DNA of 17,485 nucleotides from Candidatus Kapaibacterium sp. (GTDB taxonomy: Bacteria; Bacteroidota; Ignavibacteria; Kapaibacteriales; UBA2268). Position 1 is the stretch's first letter; each line of letters opens with the position of its first letter. Shown piece by piece: positions 7,124-14,600 of the stretch. The notes beneath the pieces are model-generated. The model did not search any database, was not told where the DNA came from, and was given only the letters and a program-made list of their open reading frames with translations. The position numbers and the translations under genes were made by a program. The stretch is taken from the NCBI GenBank assembly GCA_027858275.1, contig JAQIDA010000088.1:1-17485 (forward strand), given 5' to 3'.

Positions 7124-8074
7124 CTATGGTTTTATTTTGAACCAATAATCATAAGATTTTTCTTCGCCGTTGACTGTCACATTGCTGATTTTGACATTGT
7201 ACTTTTTATTGTTTTCCAGGTCGAGGACTTTCCATTGGAGATGATTTGGCAGTCCTGCGCCGCTGTAGTCGGAATCCACAGAAACTACTTCCATCGCTTG
7301 ATTTGTCTCATCAAAAACTTCAACATCTACTTCAAAGCCAAAAACAACTTCTTTATTATCGCCCCAGACAGTGGTTTTATCCGCTAAAACTGAGAAAGAC
7401 AGGTAAAGATCTTTATTAAAGCCGTCGATCGGATAGTCTTCGAAGGGGCAGGCGACAAAGTCAATATTTGCCGGAGTTTGATCCCATGAATCAAAGATAT
7501 AAAGCGATGCGCCAATCCAATGAGATTTTGCCTCAGTAACGATATCTACGCGACCGAACGATATCGTTTTAAGGAAAGGAGACAATACCCAACGACGATG
7601 TCCGAGACCTGTCAAAGTATGCTCTTCACTAATCCAGTTGTCGACCGCAATCGTTGAAGACCAGTTAACAACTCCTGATGCGGCTCCTAAATGCAAATTA
7701 CTTTCAGCACTGCCCTGACTGCCCTCTTCAGACCAACATTTCTGTGATTGAAGCGGATAATGAGAGATTGATTCATTGGCGACCATAATCAAAGATGCTT
7801 TCTGCATCATAATATCATACTCGTTGTTATAAGTAACCGCCGGCAATTTGTGAATGGCTCGGTACATATTAACTTGATCGAGGACTTTGTCTTTTTCAGA
7901 TTGTCTCAGAACCCCTTCAAAGCAATTTCCCTTATAGGGAACTTGGTCATACAAGGCAATTAGTGACGGTTCTGTAAGCTCGGGATAGTAAGTTTGATTG
8001 GGATCTTCAGCACAGCCTGCAAAGGCCATAACAAGAATCAGTATGAAAATATTCCTATATTTCAAAATTGGCAT
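7124..8074 (-). CDS. CAP-domain lipoprotein
   Basis: This 316-residue protein has a lipoprotein signal with lipobox F-A-G-C (C21), so it is membrane-anchored; A-E-D after the cysteine could favour surface exposure in Bacteroidota, but this is inference. A CAP/SCP domain follows (about 60-180) with candidate tetrad residues H105, E117 and H159 in L-G-H-R-R-W-V-L-S-P. Then comes a module at about 220-315: L-S-F-S-V-L-A-D-K-T-x2-W, G-A-G-L-P-N-H-L-Q-W and V-N-G-E-E-K-S-Y-D-Y-W-F-K. The whole protein is a paralogue of residues 40-322 of the CAP/FN3 protein at 1,135-3,291, lacking its FN3 repeats and T9SS tail. The start has GAGGAG 6 bases upstream. It is monocistronic, with a terminator after its stop and a 310-bp gap upstream. 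The ligand or substrate is unknown. Confidence 0.87.
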   Translation of the reverse strand: MPILKYRNIFILILVMAFAGCAEDPNQTYYPELTEPSLIALYDQVPYKGNCFEGVLRQSEKDKVLDQVNMYRAIHKLPAVTYNNEYDIMMQKASLIMVANESISHYPLQSQKCWSEEGSQGSAESNLHLGAASGVVNWSSTIAVDNWISEEHTLTGLGHRRWVLSPFLKTISFGRVDIVTEAKSHWIGASLYIFDSWDQTPANIDFVACPFEDYPIDGFNKDLYLSFSVLADKTTVWGDNKEVVFGFEVDVEVFDETNQAMEVVSVDSDYSGAGLPNHLQWKVLDLENNKKYNVKISNVTVNGEEKSYDYWFKIKP

Positions 8075-8160
8075 GAATGCTCCTCAATTAGTTAGCGATT
8101 AGAATTTGTAACTCCGAATAATTTTGTCAGATATTCTACATTCTTCTTTTAACATCCATT

Positions 8161-8213
8161 GAATCCTAAATTATTTTGCGGAATTTAAAGAATATTGATT
8201 CCTAAATTATTTT
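8161..8213. repeat. Short direct repeat, two copies 36 bp apart
   Basis: GA(A/T)TCCTAAATTATTTT occurs at 8,161-8,177 and 8,197-8,213 with one mismatch. It lies upstream of the minus-strand CAP lipoprotein gene and could be paired operator sites or a scar of the tail module's insertion. It is AT-rich, so chance similarity plus slippage is also possible. Confidence 0.45.
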
Positions 8214-8227
8214 CGCTCAATATAATC

Positions 8228-8268
8228 AAAAACCGCCGCACTCACAAGCTGAGTGCGGCGGTTTTTTT
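8228..8268 (-). terminator. Strong bidirectional terminator ending the tail operon
   Basis: AAAAACCGCCGCACTCA (8,228-8,244) pairs perfectly over 17 bp with TGAGTGCGGCGGTTTTT (8,250-8,266) across a 5-base loop. A T-run follows on both strands. On the minus strand it is the first terminator after the last tail gene (stop at 8,384-8,386), and it shields the host lipoprotein gene from phage transcription. Confidence 0.92.
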
Positions 8269-8383
8269 GTGGTTTTTATCTGTTTTTTCGCTTTTTGGAT
8301 AATAGTTTTTTATCAACAGCTCCGTCACCATAATAATATAATAAAATGCCCCAATATGTTCGGTTGCAAGATCGATAACATAT

Positions 8384-8836
8384 TTATTCTGCCAATTCAG
8401 CCGCGCCGATCTCAATTAACATCGAGTCTGCGGTTAAAGCTCTCCCTAAACGCTGTGAATACTGCCCTGCCGTCACCGTAGGTGCTGTTGTGGTCATATT
8501 CAGCCCTGTTATGCCGTCAGGAGCGCACAACCACACTGCCGCGCCAATTGTGAACACCGCGTCCGCTATAGTCATCACTTCGCTGCATTGAGTGCTGACA
8601 AGAGCGGCGGACGGGGCGAATGCTGTCGATATTGCCGTGACAGGTTTGCTTAAGTTCGCGACATCCGCTTCGCCGTCAGTTCGGATAGAAACCGCTCGGT
8701 TTGCATCTATGTCCTCGTAGGCCGTAAACTGAATTGTGGAGGATGCGGCCACGGGGGCTGTTGAGCTGCTCGATGTGCCTTTTTTGATGCGGAGATGCTG
8801 TTTTAAGTCCCGTTCACCAAGTTTTCTGCGTACCAT
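8384..8836 (-). CDS. Decoration/cement-like phage structural protein
   Basis: This 150-residue protein is the last gene of the tail operon. A basic N-terminus (M-V-R-R-K-L-G-E-R) and a low-complexity Ser/Thr/Ala linker (about 20-33) lead into a beta-rich domain. Its C-terminal half has the pattern G-A-A-V-W-L-C-A-P-D-G, T-T-T-A-P-T, Q-R-L-G-R-A-L-T-A and I-E-I-G. This resembles the small beta-barrel domains in phage capsid-cement and fibre-associated proteins (DUF2190-like style). The match is by pattern only. Its start overlaps the stop of the 624-residue gene by one base (TAATG), so the two are translationally coupled. A strong terminator stands 118 bp after its stop. Because of its place with tail-tip genes, it could decorate the tail or a fibre rather than the capsid. 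Confidence 0.6.
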   Translation of the reverse strand: MVRRKLGERDLKQHLRIKKGTSSSSTAPVAASSTIQFTAYEDIDANRAVSIRTDGEADVANLSKPVTAISTAFAPSAALVSTQCSEVMTIADAVFTIGAAVWLCAPDGITGLNMTTTAPTVTAGQYSQRLGRALTADSMLIEIGAAELAE

Positions 8837-10710
8837 TACACTGCCCTCAATCCGCTGATTAATTCCAAAGAGTATATTTCCTTTTCATCATCGTATTCGA
8901 CTGACGTGATGTGCCATGCCGTCGGTTGACCGGTTAAGCGGGCTTTGTAATCTGATAAATCAAGGGCAAATTGGGTATCCTCCGCCCGTGTCCACAAACA
9001 ACCGCCGCCTGCGTCATAGGCATCCGCCGGGAGTTTTATTTTTAATGTGTTTACGTCCTTAAACATCGCCAAAGCGGCGCGGGCTTGCTGTGTCGGCTTG
9101 CAATAATCCCTCCCCAGATCGCCCATGTAGTCACCCTCTTCATCCGCCGCGTTATAGCTCGGATAATCAAACGCAGTCATACCGCAACCGTCCAAATCCG
9201 ATGTGTCAACAGTCAAACTTATCGGCGTGTCGCAATACTCATGCACTCGGAACGGCATTCCCGGGTCTTCACAAGCAGCCTGTATTTGCGTTGGCTTATC
9301 CATATAAAACAAGCCGGTTGTCCTCGGGACTGAGGCGTCTATGTTTACCATAACACGATAAGGGCTGTTCAAAAAGAAAGCTTCTCGCATTGAGCTTTCG
9401 TGAAATGGGTTCTCATAATATTTAGTCAACTCCGTATTTACGGGGTGATTCGAGAATACTATAGGTAAATTTAAAGAATCTGAATCGCTCGACTCATCCC
9501 CGGCTTGGACAACGTCAATATCGTCAGCAACCTGTTCATACAAAGAAGAATCAACATATCCGAGAGGATCTGAACCAATACCAACCTGCGGTCTGTCAGA
9601 CTTGCTTTTTGTTCGATGGTATATCTCAAACAGCAAATCCTTGGACAAAGTCTTGTTATAAGTATTATCGAATGCCAACGCCGTTTCGATCCCGCCGGCG
9701 GTTAATTTCCCCATTGTTAACGATTCCTTGAACCAATCCGCAAAAAACTCACTATATCGGGAGTACTTGGACGGCACATTAATAGCTGTATCAGGTCTGT
9801 TTTTATAATCAAACATTTTTAAATTAACAGCCAACGCTCCGACTGACAAATACGACCCCAATCCACCTGATTCATCATACAATTGTTTGTAATACTTTGT
9901 GAGCGGATAATTCAACCAATAAGTCTGAGCCGGGTTTCGGGTGAGAATTTTCGCTGTATCCAAAGAAAAAGACGCCATATAAGCGAGTAAATCACTCCAA
10001 TACAGAAGGGGGAAGGTGTTGCCGTCCCAAATAGGATGTGATGAATATTTTGCCGATTGTCCGTATGCGAATATCTTTAAATCTCTTGTGTAGAGGAGTT
10101 CTATAATAGCTCCCCTTTTCAGATCATTCGGGAGATTTGGGTTCCCCCCCCCGTAATTCCCAAACGCATAGTATAATCGAGTAAACGATGTTTCATGTAA
10201 AACCATCCAACTCAATTGTTTTACAATTATTTCTTCTTCCCCTGCCTCCAGATCCAAAAACCCTTTTACCCCTTCGTTGTGGATGCCGTCGAAAACCAAC
10301 ACCCAACTATCATTCACCTTCTGATAATATTTATAATAAGTCCCGGCTTGGATAGTGAATTCAACCCCGCCGAACGCTTGATCCACTTCTAACTTCGGCT
10401 TCAACACACAATCATGGAACTCATTGAAGGTCGTATCCTCCGGGATCTGCCCTAGCTGCCAAGTAATCTCCATAGTCGGGCACTCTTCCGGTAATCCGAT
10501 CGGATATTTATCCCATTTTTTAGATAATTTCGGCGGAGTCATACAACCCGGCGGAAGATCAACCAAAAAAGAAGCCATTGCGGCCTGATCAGCGTCCTCA
10601 GGCGTCACCGGAAAGCTTATTTCCGTGAGCCCTGCCGGAATAACATAAAGGAGCTTATCCCTCTTGGTGTAAGCTCCCGTCCATTGATGTCTGAATATTT
10701 TCAAAGCCAT
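8836..10710 (-). CDS. Probable tail hub or tail-tip protein, 624 residues
   Basis: I do not recognise a named family. The protein has no signal peptide or membrane segment and is rich in Tyr, Asp and Trp, as phage tip proteins often are. The N-terminal part contains W-V-L-V-F-D-G-I-H-N-E-G (about 136-147), then a beta-rich stretch through about 165, like the small-barrel start of hub proteins. The C-terminus is W-H-I-T-S-V-E-Y-D-D-E-K-E-I-Y-S-L-E-L, a strand pair seen at the end of several tail hub proteins. An acidic, Ser-rich stretch (D-E-S-S-D-S-D-S, about 418-425) may be a flexible link. It lies after the tape measure and one small tail gene, where hub and receptor-binding proteins are normally encoded, and is coupled by TAATG overlaps to both neighbours. 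The function is inferred mainly from position and length. A receptor-binding or fibre protein is the alternative. Confidence 0.65.
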   Translation of the reverse strand: MALKIFRHQWTGAYTKRDKLLYVIPAGLTEISFPVTPEDADQAAMASFLVDLPPGCMTPPKLSKKWDKYPIGLPEECPTMEITWQLGQIPEDTTFNEFHDCVLKPKLEVDQAFGGVEFTIQAGTYYKYYQKVNDSWVLVFDGIHNEGVKGFLDLEAGEEEIIVKQLSWMVLHETSFTRLYYAFGNYGGGNPNLPNDLKRGAIIELLYTRDLKIFAYGQSAKYSSHPIWDGNTFPLLYWSDLLAYMASFSLDTAKILTRNPAQTYWLNYPLTKYYKQLYDESGGLGSYLSVGALAVNLKMFDYKNRPDTAINVPSKYSRYSEFFADWFKESLTMGKLTAGGIETALAFDNTYNKTLSKDLLFEIYHRTKSKSDRPQVGIGSDPLGYVDSSLYEQVADDIDVVQAGDESSDSDSLNLPIVFSNHPVNTELTKYYENPFHESSMREAFFLNSPYRVMVNIDASVPRTTGLFYMDKPTQIQAACEDPGMPFRVHEYCDTPISLTVDTSDLDGCGMTAFDYPSYNAADEEGDYMGDLGRDYCKPTQQARAALAMFKDVNTLKIKLPADAYDAGGGCLWTRAEDTQFALDLSDYKARLTGQPTAWHITSVEYDDEKEIYSLELISGLRAV

Positions 10711-11066
10711 TATGAAGCCCTCTTTTGTTCACCGATCAAATCAAGTAATTTTTCCGTCGCCAAACCGCCGTCCTCGTGAATCACATGGATTTTCAATGAT
10801 GCCGCGACCGATATTTCAACCCGCGCTCCCTTCGATTCATAAGCGTCCGATTGAGCAAACAACAAATCACAATCCAACTCCGCGCGGAGACATATTTTCA
10901 TAGCTTCTTCCCATGATTCTACCCCTGCCGGCACAAGCGTTTCAGGATTGACCGTATCAAAACCGAGCGACCGCAACCATTCCTCTGTTTTTGCGAATTT
11001 TTGACGCATGTATTCAGGGTCTAAGCCCGTCACTTTGCCGGATATATATACTTTCAATCTCTTCAT
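10710..11066 (-). CDS. DUF4406 protein, nucleoside 2-deoxyribosyltransferase-like
   Basis: This 118-residue protein matches the DUF4406 family. It opens K-V-Y-I-S-G-K-V-T-G-L-D (about 4-15), then has F-x2-T-E-E-W-L-R-S-L-G-F, V-N-P-E-T-L, S-W-E-E-A-M-K-I-C-L, D-C-D-L-L-F and E-S-K-G-A-R-V-E. The last holds the conserved Glu that aligns with the catalytic Glu of nucleoside deoxyribosyltransferases. Family members are small enzymes-to-be with a Rossmann-like fold, common in phages, and their reaction is not established. The start at 11,066 has AGGAG 7 bases upstream and begins at the usual family N-terminus. An ATG seven codons earlier (11,087) also follows an SD-like AGGAGGAG. It is odd to find this gene between structural tail genes. 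The 67-bp gap with hairpins before it suggests an inserted accessory (moron) gene. Confidence 0.85.
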   Translation of the reverse strand: MKRLKVYISGKVTGLDPEYMRQKFAKTEEWLRSLGFDTVNPETLVPAGVESWEEAMKICLRAELDCDLLFAQSDAYESKGARVEISVAASLKIHVIHEDGGLATEKLLDLIGEQKRAS

Positions 11067-11090
11067 GCTTTGCTCCTTTTTTTTCATACT

Positions 11091-11135
11091 CTCCTCCTGT
11101 CTTAGGAGGAGTCCCCGTAGGGGGAGGGGGTTCTT
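11091..11135. repeat. GC-rich double hairpin element, copy 2
   Basis: CTCCTCCT (11,091-11,098) pairs with AGGAGGAG (11,104-11,111), followed at once by TCCCC-GTA-GGGGGA (11,112-11,125) and GGGGGTTC. The right part resembles the reverse complement of 991-1,008 in the host region. It fills the gap between the 164-residue gene and the DUF4406 gene. On the minus strand it gives two adjacent hairpins without a T-run, so a dispersed repeat or processing/attenuation site is more likely than a terminator. Confidence 0.55.
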
Positions 11136-11628
11136 AAATAATTGGTTTTTTCTTACGTAGTTTCAAATCAATATACCGAGCCGCCAATTCATGCTTGAAT
11201 CGGGCTTTATAACTCTCTGCCTCAACACAAATGCACGATCCGACAGTATGCCATCGTTCAGGGTATTTCGTGCCGTCCGGCTGAGCGGAATAAACAGGAG
11301 GCACTGCGCCGTCAGACAACTCACCGTCCATGCACAAATACAAATATCTGTATCTGAACACTGCCAGTATTTTTTCAAGTTCCGCCGTATCGTCAGGCAC
11401 AATAAACTTCCACGATTTCGGCTGATAGATTTGCGCTTGGATCACAGACTTATCAAGCCACGTCTCTTTGAACGGATCGATATTTATAAACGGATACTGA
11501 ACCCAATCCGGCTCACGTACATCCTGCAAGGCCGCCGGCAACGCCGTCAGAACTATCTCAGAATTTGCGTCCATAGAAGTATAAGTGTCCGATCCCGCCA
11601 ACCAAAAATAATAAGGAGCGACTATCAT
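11134..11628 (-). CDS. Phage tail protein of unknown function, 164 residues
   Basis: I do not recognise the family. The protein is soluble, rich in aromatic residues (Y-Y-F-W-L at 6-10, Y-R-Y-L-Y-L at about 93-98), predicted beta-rich in its first two thirds, and has a basic helical end (F-K-H-E-L-A-A-R-Y-I-D-L-K-L-R-K-K-K). It starts inside the tape measure stop codon (ATGA overlap, 11,625-11,628), with GGGAGGT about 5 bases upstream, so it is translationally coupled to the tape measure. In siphovirus tail clusters this position is usually held by the distal tail protein or a small tip adaptor, and its size suits a short Dit-like or adaptor protein. That is position only. The antisense strand here is also open for 167 codons, but that frame has no coupling or protein-like composition. 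Confidence 0.7.
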   Translation of the reverse strand: MIVAPYYFWLAGSDTYTSMDANSEIVLTALPAALQDVREPDWVQYPFINIDPFKETWLDKSVIQAQIYQPKSWKFIVPDDTAELEKILAVFRYRYLYLCMDGELSDGAVPPVYSAQPDGTKYPERWHTVGSCICVEAESYKARFKHELAARYIDLKLRKKKPII

Positions 11629-14600
11629 ACATACCTCCCGATTTCCGCTTTCACAAGTTCCATTACATCTTTTTTATTCACCGCTTTCGGCTGATCTATA
11701 AACTCACGCATCAATTCGTTTTGTTCTGTCTGCTGATTCACAAGCTCTTTCAAATGGTTATTCTGCTCTTTCAAAACCTTATTATCCTGCTGAACTTGAT
11801 AACTGACAGTTGTGTTCATACCGCCGCCGTTGCGCTTATAATCATCAACAATCATTGACATCATTCGCGGATCAGTTCGATAATAGTCCCTTGCGTCACG
11901 GCGATGCGTATTAGTCCATTCGACCATCGTCCTGTTGTCACCCGCGTCGGCTGCGTCAGCATTCCAAACAGCCTCGTCCCGGCTCAATTGAGCAGAAACG
12001 CCGTCGCTCGTCCGTGTCCCCAGACCGACTACTCGACTTGTGCCTTTAAAGAACTTCATTGAGGATACCGCAACACTCGCAGCAGCTACAACAGCAGTCA
12101 ATCCTGCCGTCATCAACGCCCATTGAGCAAATCCCGCGCCGCCTGCCGTCATTACTGATTGAGGAGTTGCCAAAGAACCGCCTAATATCTGAGCGGAGAA
12201 CACCGGTACCATCGCTTGTAACGCACTCAAAGCAGAAACAACCATAGCTTTTAACATACTCTTACCGGAAGCCATCGCCGTCCCCATTGACGCGCCGATT
12301 GAAACCGCCATTTGTCCGTACATCCTCGCGCTGATGTCAGTCGCTTTTTTAGTGATCTTGTTCTGATCGTCGTTCAAGGCTTTGATGTTTTCCGCAGTCT
12401 CTAAAGCCGCGGCGTAACGCCCTTGTTCCATCTGTTGGGCATACAGCAATTTCTGTTCGCCAATCTCACGCTCTTTTTCAGCCGCGGCGTCAAGCAGCGT
12501 CAAATGTAAATCACGATTCTTCAACATCGCCGCCGTTGCGGATTCGCTCGCTTGAGCGAATGAAGCAGCTAATCCGGCGTTCAAATGATCCAACACCGCC
12601 GAAGCCGATGCTCCGAGTTTCTTGATTTCTCTTTCACGTTCACGATCAAGCTGATTGAGCCTTGTCAAATACTCCGTTCTGTCAACTTCGCCGCGTCGAT
12701 AAGACGCTTTGAGTTCGTCTTCTTCTTCTTTTATCGCCGCTATATTCTCTCGAATCGAAGCGGATCTGTCCGCGCCTTCCGGCATTTCCATGCTCGAAAA
12801 AGTCGAGGTCATTGAGGCTGTCAATGATTTTAACGCCGAGATCGACGCTGAAGCCGATTCAGAATGATACTGATCGTCAGCCGCTTTTTTCGCGGATATA
12901 AATCTCAGATAAGCGTCGAGTTTCATGTCCTCGTTTGTTCCGGCGAGAGCAAGATCTTCTTCATACGTCGCCCGGGCTTCGCTGATAGCCAATTCACGCT
13001 CACGCTCAACTCGGCTTTCAATTTGCATGATACGTTCACGCTCCGCCGCTTCGCCTAATTTCGCTCTCAGGGCGGCGTCTTCTTTAGCGTGTTTTTCAGT
13101 CAGAGCGGAAACTTTATCAGCGTTCGACTGCAAGTATTTTGCCTGTATCGCCGCAAGTGTCTCAGCAAATTCTTTTTCGGCGTTGATCTTTTGAGTTTTG
13201 CCAAGCCCTGCGAGGTCTTTAAATGCCTCATATTTTTTTGTCTCAGCCGCGATCTCGTTGTTCATTCGAGTTGCGAGAGCGTCTGTCATCGACGCCGTTG
13301 ATCCGTCACTCAAATTAACATTAACAGATTTCAATCGTATTGCGAGAAGTTGATCGTTCAAATCAATCAAAGAAGCTATTCGAGACGATTCTAAACCCGC
13401 CTCGGACTCAATCCCCGCCTTACGAGCCTCCAAACCTTTTATCGCTACATTCAATTTTGCGGACTCAAGTGCCTGCGTGTTTTTTAGCTGTGTAGCGTTC
13501 GAGCGTTCAATAAATCGTTCGTAATCCGCAGCGGCTTTTTCACGAGCGGCAGATGCTTTTTCACGTAAGGCGGCTGCTTTTTCGTCAACTTCACCCTCAT
13601 CGTTCTTGAATTTCTTGTAGGAATTTAGAGCGTTTGTGTACAACGCTTCCATTTTTCCGCGTTCGCCGTCTTTCATGTTCAATTCAACGTCGAGCAACTT
13701 GTCAAACTGGCCCTTTAATGTCTCCAGATTTTGGACATACTTAGGCTTGCTAAGTGTATCCATGACTTCAACCACTTTTTTTATCTTCGATTCATATTCT
13801 TTGTAGCTTTCCGAGCGTGTATCTGCAAGCCTTGCTTCATTAGCCTCTACAGCATCAAGTTGGGCGATTGTGCCGGCGCTAAGTTGTCCCGTCACGTCCA
13901 ACATCTCTTTATATTCATCGGCGTCGACCTTGTTCACTGTAGAGAGATCCCACAATTTGGAAGCTTTGCTCTCTTTATGCAACTTATTTATAAATTGCTG
14001 TAAATCGACAGTCGCCGCCTGTATTTCCTCTTTTGTTTTCCCGGTATCAATTTTTTTTGTTAATTCGTCCAATGCCTTGTCATAGCTCACGCTTAAAACG
14101 GCACTGCTGCCACTCGCGAGGTCTTTTAACTTATTTCTCAGCGTGTCGAAATTATTCTCGGCGATGTCGGTGTTCACTTTGAATTCTTTATCACTCAAAG
14201 CGTCGAATTCGCCTCTCAACTCGGCAAGCTTATCCCTCGACAAGCCCGCTTTTTTACTCAAATCAAGCAAAGTCTGATCAAACGTTTTCGTTTTAGAGAT
14301 CACGCCCGGATAGGCAGAATTCAATTCCTCTTTGATCTTTACTAACTGCTGCTCTTCCGCTGTCGTCCGTGTCGCCTGCCCGCCCAACGCCTCATATTGA
14401 TCTATCAGTCTGAGTGTGCCGATTTCATTGTCTTGAGTAGCTAAATTCAATTCTTTTTGAGCGACGATAAGTTTTTTGTCGGCAACAAGTGCTGTCTTCT
14501 GCCCTGCAAGCAACTCCGCCTGTGATTTGCTTGCGGAATAGAACGCTACACCCAACGCTACAACCCCGGCAATAGCAAGCCCCCAGGGGCTCATCTTCAT

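Larger units (their letters stand above)
8075..8383. other. Intergenic junction between host genes and tail module
   Basis: This 309-bp stretch holds the leader of the CAP lipoprotein gene, a 17-bp AT-rich direct repeat (8,161-8,213), a strong bidirectional terminator (8,228-8,268) and about 115 bp of untranslated 3' sequence of the tail operon. I see no tRNA, integrase gene, convincing coding sequence or obvious attachment-site core in it. Confidence 0.7.

Noticed and set aside
8269..8481. A 70-codon plus-strand frame after the bidirectional terminator
   Set aside because: It starts in a T-rich stretch just past a terminator, has no ribosome-binding site, and runs into the 3' end of the decoration-like gene.
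8384..10710. A diversity-generating retroelement acting on the tail-tip genes
   Set aside because: No reverse transcriptase and no near-identical template/variable repeat pair is visible in the window.
11191..11694. A 167-codon open frame on the plus strand, longer than the real gene opposite it
   Set aside because: It is antisense to the 164-residue tail gene and the tape measure end, very rich in Arg/Ile/Leu, with no ribosome-binding site. The minus-strand gene is coupled to the tape measure by an ATGA overlap.
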